Assembly (NCBI GenBank): GCA_045615505.1
Contig: JAZLEZ010000018.1
Coordinates: 1-15,961, forward strand
Length of the DNA stretch: 15,961 nt
Source of the DNA: JAZLEZ01 sp045615505
GTDB lineage: Bacteria; Spirochaetota; Spirochaetia; Sphaerochaetales; Sphaerochaetaceae
Reading direction: 5' to 3'
Part shown: piece after piece, positions 7,985-15,180 of the stretch
How positions within the stretch are numbered: position 1 is the first letter of the stretch
Layout of the letters: each line of letters opens with the position of its first letter
Position numbers and translations under genes: made by a program
Notes under the pieces: generated by a model
The model's database searches: none
The model's input: only the letters and a program-made list of their open reading frames with translations
Told to the model about the DNA's origin: nothing

Positions 7985-9300
7985 TGAAACTCTACATAGA
8001 AAATTTAGGATGTGCAAAAAATCAGGTGGATGCGGAAGTAATGGCTTTCAACCTCAAAAAAGATGGTTATGAGCTTACGGAACAGGCTGAGGAAGCAGAC
8101 CTTATCGTGGTGAACACCTGCGGTTTCATAGAAAGTGCAAAAGAGGAATCGCTGAACACTTTTTTCGGTTTGAGGAATCAGTATCCTCAAAAGAAAATAA
8201 TTCTTGCCGGTTGTCTTGCACAAAGGTATGCGGAGGATTTGGGAAAAGACCTACCCGAAGCAGATGCCGTTTTCGGCAACAGGGACATCTCAAAAATCAG
8301 GGAGCTTGTGAAACAGAGCAGCCGTTCGGTTCTTGTTCCGGATTATCCTGCTCCGGAAGCGGAAGAAGATACAAGAGACAAGCTTTTCTGCTTTCCGGGT
8401 TCTGCTTATCTGAAGATATCGGAGGGTTGTAACCACTGCTGTTCGTACTGTGCAATTCCCGTTATCCGCGGTTCTCTCCGTTCAAGACCGGATAAGGCTG
8501 TACTCAAAGAGGCAGAGCGTCTTGTAAAAAGCGGAATAAAGGAAATCAATCTTATAGCACAGGACCTTGCAGCATACGGTTTTGACTGGGACGGAAGGAG
8601 TCATTTCTGCGAACTTCTGGAAAAACTATGCAGAATCGAGGGTGATTTCAGGATAAGAATGTTGTATATTCATCCTGATTGGATGACTGATGAAATAATA
8701 TCCGCAGTTAAAAACAACGATAAGATTCTCCATTATTTTGATATTCCTTTCCAACACGCCAGTTCAAATATTCTGCTTCCTATGAAAAGGACGGGAAATC
8801 AGGATTCCTATGCACATCTGGTTGAAAAAATCCGCAAGGAAATTCCTGATTGTGTTATAAGAACTACTATTATGCTCGGTTTCCCCGGTGATACCGTTGA
8901 AGATTACAGAATTGTGGAACAGTTCATAAAACGATGTGAATTCAACTGGATGGGAGCTTTCGTTTACTCCAGAGAAGAAGATACTCCGGCTTTTGATATG
9001 ACGGATGAGGATTCTCACAATGCTCTTGCAAAAAAGGCTGCCGTGTGGAAGAAGAAACTTGAAGGAATTCAGGAAAAAATCACATCCGAAAGACTGGGAG
9101 CTTTTGTAGGAAATGTATATAATGTTCTCATTGAAGAGCTTGTTAAAGGTGAAGAACTTGCAATAGGCCGTATCTATGCTCAGGCTCCAGATGTTGACGG
9201 ACTCACCGTTGTCATGGGCCGTGATATGCTCCCCGGAAATGTCTATCTCTGCTTAGTGAGCAGGGTAAACGGCATAGATCTTGAGGCTGTAAAGCTGTAA
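7981..9300 (+). CDS. rimO: Ribosomal protein S12 methylthiotransferase RimO
   Basis: RimO is a radical-SAM enzyme that adds a methylthio group to the conserved aspartate of ribosomal protein S12 (Asp89 in E. coli). The 439 residues show the three-part family layout. An N-terminal methylthiotransferase domain has cluster cysteines C11, C47 and C78. The radical-SAM core has C150-x3-C154-x2-C157 in SEGCNHCCSYC, and a C-terminal TRAM domain lies in the last 65 or so residues. LGCAKNQVD at the N-terminus and the short TRAM favour RimO over the related tRNA enzyme MiaB. Two adjacent ATGs (7981 and 7984) are possible. AAGGTG at 7971-7976 is 4 or 7 bases away, so 7984 is also credible; 7981 gives the usual ATGA overlap with aroA. 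Confidence 0.93.
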   Translation: MMKLYIENLGCAKNQVDAEVMAFNLKKDGYELTEQAEEADLIVVNTCGFIESAKEESLNTFFGLRNQYPQKKIILAGCLAQRYAEDLGKDLPEADAVFGNRDISKIRELVKQSSRSVLVPDYPAPEAEEDTRDKLFCFPGSAYLKISEGCNHCCSYCAIPVIRGSLRSRPDKAVLKEAERLVKSGIKEINLIAQDLAAYGFDWDGRSHFCELLEKLCRIEGDFRIRMLYIHPDWMTDEIISAVKNNDKILHYFDIPFQHASSNILLPMKRTGNQDSYAHLVEKIRKEIPDCVIRTTIMLGFPGDTVEDYRIVEQFIKRCEFNWMGAFVYSREEDTPAFDMTDEDSHNALAKKAAVWKKKLEGIQEKITSERLGAFVGNVYNVLIEELVKGEELAIGRIYAQAPDVDGLTVVMGRDMLPGNVYLCLVSRVNGIDLEAVKL

Positions 9301-9313
9301 CTCTCAGGATTGT

Positions 9314-11527
9314 ATGAATAAAGAAGAACTGTTAAAAGACTTAAATCCCCAACAGCGTGAAGCTGTGCAGATTAACGAAGGTGCACTGCTTGTCTTTGCC
9401 GGAGCCGGTTCCGGTAAAACAAGAGTAATTACAACAAAGATTGCCTATGCAATTACCGAACTCGGATTAAAGCCCTCTGAAATTCTTGCGGTTACTTTTA
9501 CCAACAAAGCATGCAGGGAAATGAAGGAGCGTGTTCAACAGTATGTGGGAGAAGAACTTGCATCAAAGACGGTGATAAGGACTTTCCATTCTTTCGGAGT
9601 CTGGCTTTTACGCCGTTACGGAGACAGGGTAGGGCTTTCCCGTGATTTCACCATTTACGATGACAAGGAATCCGCATCTCTTCTTGCCCAATGTTTCCCG
9701 AATGAGCAGAAAAAAGATATAGAAAGTGCTGCAAAGAAAATTGCAACTCTCAAGGACAAGATGTCCGTTCCTGCAAGGTATGATGAAAAGCTTTGTGCTT
9801 ATTTTGATGCTTATCGGAAAAAACTGGCGGAAACAGGTAATGTGGATTTTGCTGATATGATTCTCAAAAGTATTCAGCTTTTACAGGAGAACAAGGATGT
9901 CAAAGATTTCATTCACAACAGGTTCAGGATGATTCTTGTTGACGAGTATCAGGATTCAAATACGGCTCAGTACATTCTTTTACAGCATCTTGCAGGTCCT
10001 GAAACCTTTGTCTGTGTGGTGGGGGATGATGATCAGAGTATATACCGATTCCGCGGTGCACAGGTAGAGAACATCCTTAACTTTCCAAAGGTGTTTCCAA
10101 ATACAAAAACAGTGATTCTAGGGAAAAACTACAGATGCTCACAGGCTATTCTTCAGGTTGCAAAGGATGTAATAGAACACAACAGTTCCAGAGCCAAGAA
10201 GGACCTGAATGCCTTCTATTCAGGCGGTATCAAGCCCAAGCTGTACAATGTGAATTCGGAATTTGACGAAGCTCAGCAGATTGTGAATATTCTGAAGCGC
10301 AATCCTGCATCGGAAAATAATACAACAGCTGTGGTTTACAGAACAAATGCCCAATCAAAGGCATTTGAAGACCGGTTTATTATGAACAATATTCCTTACC
10401 ATATAGTTGGCTCGCTCAGGTTCTATGACCGTGAGGAAATACGCGACTGTATTGCAATGATAAGTCTTTTCTCCAATTCCAGAGATTCTGTTGCTTTCCA
10501 AAGAATGATAAACAAGCCTGCTCGGGGAATAGGGGAAGTAACGGTTACAAAAATCGTTTCGGAGGGCGGAGACTGCATCAGTGCTTCTTTGGATATGATA
10601 AGCCGCGGAGAAATCAAAGGAAAAGCTGCGGATTCTCTCATAAATTTCATTTCAATCTACAACAGTATCAGGGAACAGATAGGCAAACTGGACAACAGTT
10701 CTCTTCTTAATTTGATTCTTGAACGCTTCAACATTAAAAGCTACTACACAAAGCGTGATGAAGACGAACATTCTTCCGATTCTTCAAGGGTTGATAACCT
10801 TAATCAGATGGTGAATATGCTTACTTCCGATGATTTCTCAAACGGATTCGAGGGTTTTCACACTTTTCTTGAGTATGTTGCTCTGGATCCTTCTTCTCTT
10901 GATAAAAGTGAAGGCGATTCAGAATCCGGGGTAACTCTAATTACAATGCACAACACCAAGGGGCTTGAATTTGACCGTGTTTTTGCAGTCGGGATGGAAG
11001 ATGAGATTTTTCCGGCCCTCAGGCAAAACTCCGCAAAGGAGGATTTGGAAGAAGAGCGCAGAATATGCTATGTTGCCATGACGCGTGCCAGACGGGAGCT
11101 TTATCTTTTCTGTGCCAAAACCAGAATGGTCTGGGGCCATATAGGTTATCAGCATCCCAGTCGTTTTCTTTCGGAAATAGAGCCTTCTCATATAGAAAAG
11201 ATTGTTTTAGGAAAAAATGAAGAGCATAGAAGTTCTTACAGTCCGTTCTTCAGGGGTTACATAAATACAAAAAAATCAGACAGGTATGATGATTGGAAGC
11301 CTGTTGCACCCAAGGCAACTCTGATAAAGAATGCTAAACCCGAGCCGCAGCCTGTGAAGCATGCAGTTGACTGGAAGGTAAATGACAGGGTGCGTTCTGC
11401 AATTCTGGGAGACGGGACGGTAACTGCAATCAAGTTCTTCGGAAACCGTGAAATTCTTGTTGTGAATTTTGACAACGGGAAAATGGGTACTTTTGTCAAA
11501 GACAAGGCCGATTTCGATAAAATATGA
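9314..11527 (+). CDS. pcrA: ATP-dependent DNA helicase PcrA/UvrD
   Basis: This is a 737-residue superfamily 1A 3'-5' helicase of the PcrA/UvrD group, which acts in excision repair, rescues blocked replication forks and strips RecA from DNA. Visible motifs are the Q motif LNPQQREAV (10-18), Walker A AGAGSGKT (29-36), DEYQD (210-214), GDDDQSIYRFRG (237-248), a MHNTKGLEFD block and YVAMTRAR (to 593). The last 50 or so residues, beginning WKVNDRV, resemble the Tudor-like C-terminal domain of PcrA that contacts RNA polymerase. There is no nuclease domain, which separates it from AddA upstream. AGGA lies 4-5 bases before the ATG and 13 bases separate it from rimO, so it is the last gene of the addB-led run. 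UvrD would be an equally acceptable name. Confidence 0.92.
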   Translation: MNKEELLKDLNPQQREAVQINEGALLVFAGAGSGKTRVITTKIAYAITELGLKPSEILAVTFTNKACREMKERVQQYVGEELASKTVIRTFHSFGVWLLRRYGDRVGLSRDFTIYDDKESASLLAQCFPNEQKKDIESAAKKIATLKDKMSVPARYDEKLCAYFDAYRKKLAETGNVDFADMILKSIQLLQENKDVKDFIHNRFRMILVDEYQDSNTAQYILLQHLAGPETFVCVVGDDDQSIYRFRGAQVENILNFPKVFPNTKTVILGKNYRCSQAILQVAKDVIEHNSSRAKKDLNAFYSGGIKPKLYNVNSEFDEAQQIVNILKRNPASENNTTAVVYRTNAQSKAFEDRFIMNNIPYHIVGSLRFYDREEIRDCIAMISLFSNSRDSVAFQRMINKPARGIGEVTVTKIVSEGGDCISASLDMISRGEIKGKAADSLINFISIYNSIREQIGKLDNSSLLNLILERFNIKSYYTKRDEDEHSSDSSRVDNLNQMVNMLTSDDFSNGFEGFHTFLEYVALDPSSLDKSEGDSESGVTLITMHNTKGLEFDRVFAVGMEDEIFPALRQNSAKEDLEEERRICYVAMTRARRELYLFCAKTRMVWGHIGYQHPSRFLSEIEPSHIEKIVLGKNEEHRSSYSPFFRGYINTKKSDRYDDWKPVAPKATLIKNAKPEPQPVKHAVDWKVNDRVRSAILGDGTVTAIKFFGNREILVVNFDNGKMGTFVKDKADFDKI

Positions 11528-11545
11528 TTTCCGTATGAAAAGATA

Positions 11546-11573
11546 TGGACAAAATGTTGCTCTTAAATATATT
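11546..11573 (+). promoter_or_regulatory. Candidate sigma70 promoter for rplM-rpsI
   Basis: TGGACA (11546-11551, 5 of 6) is followed after 16 bases by TATATT (11568-11573, 5 of 6). It lies in the 153-base gap after pcrA. The start would be near 11580, leaving a leader of about 100 bases before the rplM ATG. A small perfect hairpin (TCAGA-TTC-TCTGA, 11589-11601) sits at the beginning of that leader. No terminator is visible between pcrA and rplM, so read-through from the repair operon is also possible. Confidence 0.45.
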
Positions 11574-11680
11574 ATAACCATTGCGCGTTCAGATTCTCTG
11601 ATTGGCATGGAATATCCCTTTCCCACAATTCCTAAACCTGAAGAGAATTAAGACAGCAAATCAAAACTAAGGTGTTTACT

Positions 11681-12109
11681 ATGAAAACTATTTTTGTAAA
11701 GCCGCAGACAATGGAAAAGAAGTGGTATGTCATCGACGCAGAGGGCAAAGAGCTCGGTCGTGTTGCTGTTGCTGCTGCAAACATTCTCCGTGGTAAGAAT
11801 AAACCGGAATATGTCCCTAATGAAGATATGGGTGACTATGTAATCATCATCAATGCAGCAAAGGCTGCCATGAGCGGAAACAAGTACACAGACAAGATGT
11901 ATTATCGTGTTTCCGGTTATGCCGGTGGTATGAAGACAGAATCTTATGCAGATCTTATGATCCGCAAGCCTTGTTTCCCTATGGAACATGCTATCAAAGG
12001 TATGCTTCCTAAAGGAGCACTTGGTCGCAAGCTTTTCACAAATGTCAAGGTTTATGCAGATGACAAACATCCTCATGCTGCACAGAAACCTGTTGCATAC
12101 GAAGTCTAA
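11681..12109 (+). CDS. rplM: Large-subunit ribosomal protein L13 (uL13)
   Basis: L13 is an early-assembling protein of the 50S subunit. The 142 residues equal the usual bacterial length and carry the family signatures: WYVIDAEGKELGRVA near the N-terminus, GDYVIIINA, KMYYRVSGYAGG and the MLPKGALGRK block. ATG 11681 is chosen because AAGGTG (11669-11674) lies 6 bases upstream; an in-frame GTG at 11672 is part of that site. It is followed after 11 bases by rpsI, the standard bacterial L13-S9 pair. Codon use is richer in GGT, GCT and CGT than in addA and addB, as expected for a highly expressed gene. Confidence 0.97.
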   Translation: MKTIFVKPQTMEKKWYVIDAEGKELGRVAVAAANILRGKNKPEYVPNEDMGDYVIIINAAKAAMSGNKYTDKMYYRVSGYAGGMKTESYADLMIRKPCFPMEHAIKGMLPKGALGRKLFTNVKVYADDKHPHAAQKPVAYEV

Positions 12110-12120
12110 GGGGTACATAA

Positions 12121-12534
12121 ATGGCTAAGAAAGCAGAAAAGAAAAATATCAACCTTGCTCAGGGTACAGGTCGCAGAAAGACTGCTGTTGCCCGTGTTTA
12201 TCTTCGTGAAGGCAGCGGAGTAATTACCATCAATGACAGAGCTCTTGAAGATTACTTCAAGGATCCTCTTTGTGTATTTCAGGTAAAGCAGCCTCTTGAT
12301 GTTACGGATAATCTTACAAAGTTCGATATCGTCATCACAGTAGTCGGCGGTGGTCAGACAGGTCAGGCAGGTGCTTGCCGTCACGGTATTGCCAGAGCAC
12401 TTGTTGCTTATGATGAAACAAATAAGCCTGCACTTCATGCAAACGGCTTCATGACCAGAGACCCGAGAATGGTAGAAAGAAAGAAATACGGTCAGCGTGG
12501 TGCAAGAAGACGCTTCCAGTTCTCAAAGAGATAA
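12121..12534 (+). CDS. rpsI: Small-subunit ribosomal protein S9 (uS9)
   Basis: S9 is a 30S subunit protein whose C-terminal tail reaches the P-site tRNA. The 137 residues include GTGRRKTAVARVYLREGSG, the GGGQTGQAGACRHGIARAL block and the basic C-terminus GARRRFQFSKR, whose last Lys-Arg is the part that touches tRNA. A short Lys-rich N-terminal extension makes it slightly longer than the E. coli protein (130). The ribosome binding site AAGGGG (12108-12113) overlaps the rplM stop codon and lies 7 bases from the ATG. A terminator hairpin follows 20 bases after the stop. Confidence 0.97.
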   Translation: MAKKAEKKNINLAQGTGRRKTAVARVYLREGSGVITINDRALEDYFKDPLCVFQVKQPLDVTDNLTKFDIVITVVGGGQTGQAGACRHGIARALVAYDETNKPALHANGFMTRDPRMVERKKYGQRGARRRFQFSKR

Positions 12535-12554
12535 TTTCAGAAGTTTGTATTATG

Positions 12555-12591
12555 AAACGGTATGGGTCATCCTGTACCGTTTTTTGTTTTT
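12555..12591 (+). terminator. Intrinsic terminator after rpsI
   Basis: AAACGGTA (12555-12562) is perfectly complementary to TACCGTTT (12575-12582), with a 12-base loop, and the T-rich run TTTTTTGTTTTT ends at 12591. It closes the rplM-rpsI unit. It lies only 3 bases before the likely recX ATG, so it also controls how much transcript reaches recX. Confidence 0.8.
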
Positions 12592-12594
12592 AGT

Positions 12595-13065
12595 ATGAAT
12601 GAAAAAGTCAAAATTTGTATTGAACAGGCTCAGAGGTTTCTTGCTCTGAGGGAGCATAATAAATCGGAACTCATTGCAAAGCTCAGAAACAAGGGTTTTG
12701 ATATAGTTATAATTAACCATGCAATCGATTATCTGGTTAACGCAGATGAACTCAGTGAGGAACGCTACATCCGCTCATTTATAAGGACCAACAACAAGCG
12801 TCATCCGGAATCAAAAAGTATTGTTTTTCATAGACTTTTGCAAAAAGGTGCAGAAAAAAATCTTGTAAAAATTATTCTGGATGAGATTTATACCCCTGAT
12901 TATGAGCAGAATTTACTGCAGCTTGCTTCTGAAAATGTACTGAAAAAATCCAAGAACAAATCAGAAGAGCAGGTTTTATATAAAATTGTAAAATCTGGCT
13001 TTAAACTATCTGAATCAAAGAAAATGCTAAATAAAATCATAGATAAAGTGCCGAAAACGGAATAA
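12595..13065 (+). CDS. recX: RecX-family regulator of RecA
   Basis: RecX proteins bind RecA filaments and limit their growth and activity. The 156-residue product has the helical three-repeat look of the family. The first repeat is the best: AQRFLALREHNKSELIAKLRNKGFD, then a second helix pair ending in DELSEERYIRSFIR. The later repeats are Lys-rich and more diverged. The start is uncertain. ATG 12595 gives the usual N-terminus but has no ribosome binding site and follows directly after a terminator T-run. The in-frame ATG at 12562 lies in the terminator stem and would add 11 residues that are only hairpin sequence. No own promoter is evident. It is likely expressed at low level by read-through from rpsI. 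recA itself is not in the window. Confidence 0.78.
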   Translation: MNEKVKICIEQAQRFLALREHNKSELIAKLRNKGFDIVIINHAIDYLVNADELSEERYIRSFIRTNNKRHPESKSIVFHRLLQKGAEKNLVKIILDEIYTPDYEQNLLQLASENVLKKSKNKSEEQVLYKIVKSGFKLSESKKMLNKIIDKVPKTE

Positions 13066-13081
13066 CGATAGATTGTGATAC

Positions 13082-13100
13082 AAAACCTATATGGGTTTTT
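13082..13100 (+). terminator. Weak candidate terminator after recX
   Basis: AAAACC (13082-13087) pairs with GGTTTT (13094-13099), and the T-run ends at 13100, 17 bases beyond the recX stop. The stem is short and AT-rich, so this may be fortuitous. Confidence 0.3.
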
Positions 13101-13136
13101 AATGGAAACGGAATAGCAAAAAAAATTGTAACTTTG

Positions 13137-13156
13137 AGCTGTGTTCGGCTGTTTTT
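13137..13156 (+). terminator. Candidate terminator just before the outer membrane protein promoter
   Basis: AGCTG (13137-13141) pairs with CGGCT (13146-13150), with one T-G wobble and a TGTT tetraloop, followed by G and five T. The T-run ends right beside the TTGACA box of the next promoter, so it could insulate that promoter from recX read-through. The stem has only five pairs. Confidence 0.35.
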
Positions 13157-13157
13157 A

Positions 13158-13187
13158 TTGACAGTTAAGTCTCGCATCATATAAAAT
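13158..13187 (+). promoter_or_regulatory. Strong sigma70 promoter of the outer membrane protein gene
   Basis: A perfect -35 box TTGACA (13158-13163) is followed by TATAAA at 13180-13185 after 16 bases, or TAAAAT at 13182-13187 after 18 bases. Each matches the -10 consensus at 5 of 6 positions. The start would be near 13192-13194, giving a leader of about 70 bases. It is the best promoter match seen in the window. Confidence 0.75.
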
Positions 13188-13192
13188 GATGC
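13174..13192. promoter_or_regulatory. Palindrome spanning the -10 box, possible operator
   Basis: GCATCAT (13174-13180) and ATGATGC (13186-13192) form a perfect 7-base inverted repeat around ATAAA, centred on the -10 box. A further TCTCG (13170-13174) and CGAGA (13201-13205) are also inverted, but asymmetrically placed. A dimeric repressor could bind here; that role is inferred from position only. Confidence 0.4.
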
Positions 13193-13210
13193 TTGTATAA
13201 CGAGAGAAAA

Positions 13211-13237
13211 GGGATAGAGCTGGCTTGAGCCAGTCCC
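13211..13237 (+). other. Stem-loop in the 5' leader of the outer membrane protein mRNA
   Basis: CTGGC (13220-13224) pairs perfectly with GCCAG (13229-13233) around a TTGA tetraloop. GGGA (13211-13214) can extend the helix with TCCC (13234-13237), leaving a 5-base bulge on one side. It ends 9 bases before the GGAGG ribosome site and has no T-run, so it is not a terminator. A 5' stabilising hairpin or a translation control element would fit. Confidence 0.5.
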
Positions 13238-13246
13238 AAAAATATT

Positions 13247-13251
13247 GGAGG
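13247..13251 (+). promoter_or_regulatory. Ribosome binding site deciding the outer membrane protein start
   Basis: GGAGG followed by nine bases and ATG 13261. The site excludes an upstream in-frame TTG at 13225, and the ATG starts a textbook signal peptide. Confidence 0.8.
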
Positions 13252-13260
13252 AAAAAAAGT

Positions 13261-15105
13261 ATGAAGAAATTTTCAGTAGTACTTTTAGTAGCCTTACTTG
13301 CAGTATCCGGCGTTTTCGCTGCTCTTACTGGCTATGTACAGGCTAAGTACCAGATCAATTTTGATAAAGGTACATTCGGTTATAAAAATCCTGCTAGCAA
13401 GGATGATCTTGAAGCAAAGTTGAGCTTTGACAGCCTTAATGCAGCAAAGAAGGGCGAAGGCAAGGCTTATATTGATGCTGCAGCTTCTTTCAACTTCACA
13501 GCAGAAGGCATTTCTGACGGTGATCGCTATGGTCTCAGCAGACTCGGCTATTTCCAGCTTTCAGTTGACAAGCTTACAATCGTAGGCGAAGACTGGACAT
13601 GGAATCTTCTCGAAGCAGAAGAAGTTGGCGGTTACGCAGATTCCACACTTGATTTCCATACATGGTACAGAGGAGACAAGTTTAAGGGTGATGGAGTGGC
13701 TGATGGTGAGTTTGAAGATCCTCGCGATGCTGGAAAACCTGATGCAAAAAAATACACAGTTACTGAAAAGGATAACTACGCCAAGTACGCAAAGAAGGTT
13801 GCTTACGGTGTAAGTTACGGCTTCTATGATGGTGACGATGATTTCTTCGGAACAACATTCAAGAAGGGCGGTTACACAGTAGCTCTTGCAGCTAACGGTC
13901 ATGTAGGTGAGTATGCTGAAGATGCAGCTCAGCAGTTCTACTTTGGTGTCGAATCAAAGGAATTTGAACTCGGTGATGTAACAGCTCAGGCTGCATTCGG
14001 TTTCTCCTATAACAACACTCAGGAAAACCAGAACGAATATGAAAAAGATGGTGAACTTTGGGAAAATAATGATCTTTGGGAGATTGGAGCTTCATTTAAG
14101 GCTGCTTATGCAACAGATGCTTTCTCAGTAAGCATTGCAACAGACCAGACAATTGAAACACAGGGTCATCACACAGTAAAGAAAGAGGGAAGTGTTACAC
14201 CTACCTACAACGGTGATGTTCTTGCTCAGGCAACAGTTGGTCCTGTAAGTGCTGATGTTTTCTTTGCAAAGGAAGCAAAGTCAAAGAAGGGCGACGATGC
14301 AGGCTACAAGTGGCAGTATAATATTCTGGACTTTGAAGACTTTGATGGAGAACCTACACTTGATGATTTGAATGACAGAACTGGAAAATATTTCAAGAAG
14401 GCTGACAACAAGAAATACTTCTCAAGCCAGAAACTTTACAAACAGAATACAGTTGAGAACCTCTTCTCTTTCCAGGTAGCGGTTGACCTCAGCGAATTTG
14501 ATGTTCCTGTAGCATTTAAGTTCCAGGCTCTCAATATGGTAAATGATCAGAAGATCTTCAATGTATTTGCTGATGTTGCTCTCGGAGACCTCACACTCAA
14601 TGTTTACGGTAAGGACCTCCTCGCTTCTTACAACAAAATTTATGGTAAGGACAAAAAGGCTTATTACTCAGCAGGTGACGGTTCATACTACTACTGGGAT
14701 GAAAACGGTGCAAAGCAGAAGCTCGGTGTTGACGCATCTTATGTCGTAAACGAAGCTCTCTCAGTTAATGCCGGTTTCTTTGCACAGCTCGGTGCAAGAA
14801 AGATCGGTGCCAATGTTGGTGCAACTTATGTAGCAGACCTCTTCACAGCTGATGCTTCTCTTGCAGCAGAGTTCCTCTGCTTCGACAAGACAGAAAAAGC
14901 TGAAATGGGCAAAACCTACGAAGCAAAAGAATACAACAAGATGCAGCTTAAAGTTTCTGTTACATCAGACAAGATTGTTGACGGTGCAGAACTTAAAATT
15001 AAGTATGAAACAGGTAACCTCTTTAACAACCTCGAGGGTGAATATGATTACTATGTTGGTCAGCAGGCTGGTGTTCTTACAACAACATGTAAGGTTACAT
15101 TCTGA
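13261..15105 (+). CDS. Predicted outer membrane beta-barrel protein, family not recognised
   Basis: This 614-residue exported protein begins with a clear signal peptide: two lysines, a hydrophobic core and VFA-A, cleavage expected after residue 20. The mature part is rich in aromatic, glycine and acidic residues. Many segments alternate polar and hydrophobic residues, separated by charged loops rich in Asp, Glu and Lys, and the chain ends in phenylalanine (TCKVTF). Together these features point to an outer membrane beta-barrel. There is no lipobox, and only two cysteines are seen in the mature part. I do not recognise a named family such as Msp; a porin-like role is inference. The strong promoter, leader hairpin, good ribosome site, its own strong terminator and the frequent CTC, GGC/GGT and AAG codons indicate high expression. 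It stands alone as a monocistronic unit. Confidence 0.75.
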   Translation: MKKFSVVLLVALLAVSGVFAALTGYVQAKYQINFDKGTFGYKNPASKDDLEAKLSFDSLNAAKKGEGKAYIDAAASFNFTAEGISDGDRYGLSRLGYFQLSVDKLTIVGEDWTWNLLEAEEVGGYADSTLDFHTWYRGDKFKGDGVADGEFEDPRDAGKPDAKKYTVTEKDNYAKYAKKVAYGVSYGFYDGDDDFFGTTFKKGGYTVALAANGHVGEYAEDAAQQFYFGVESKEFELGDVTAQAAFGFSYNNTQENQNEYEKDGELWENNDLWEIGASFKAAYATDAFSVSIATDQTIETQGHHTVKKEGSVTPTYNGDVLAQATVGPVSADVFFAKEAKSKKGDDAGYKWQYNILDFEDFDGEPTLDDLNDRTGKYFKKADNKKYFSSQKLYKQNTVENLFSFQVAVDLSEFDVPVAFKFQALNMVNDQKIFNVFADVALGDLTLNVYGKDLLASYNKIYGKDKKAYYSAGDGSYYYWDENGAKQKLGVDASYVVNEALSVNAGFFAQLGARKIGANVGATYVADLFTADASLAAEFLCFDKTEKAEMGKTYEAKEYNKMQLKVSVTSDKIVDGAELKIKYETGNLFNNLEGEYDYYVGQQAGVLTTTCKVTF

Positions 15106-15127
15106 TAAATCTTTTTCGGATACAAAC

Positions 15128-15161
15128 AAAAGGGCAACCTCCGGGTTGCCCTTTTTCTTTT
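15128..15161 (+). terminator. Strong intrinsic terminator after the outer membrane protein gene
   Basis: A 12-pair perfect stem (15128-15139 with 15144-15155) has core GGGCAACC/GGTTGCCC and loop TCCG. A T-rich run follows and an A-run precedes it. It starts 22 bases after the stop codon. The A-run on the other side would let it act on minus-strand transcription too. Confidence 0.92.
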
Positions 15162-15180
15162 CTTCCTGACATATTGAGAA

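Noticed and set aside
9314..11527. Considered calling this gene a second addA or a Rep helicase
   Set aside because: It has no C-terminal nuclease and ends in a PcrA-like Tudor domain, so PcrA/UvrD fits better.
11535..11651. A 38-codon open frame in the gap between pcrA and rplM
   Set aside because: No ribosome binding site, it overlaps the candidate rplM promoter, and its composition is not clearly protein-like. More likely leader sequence.
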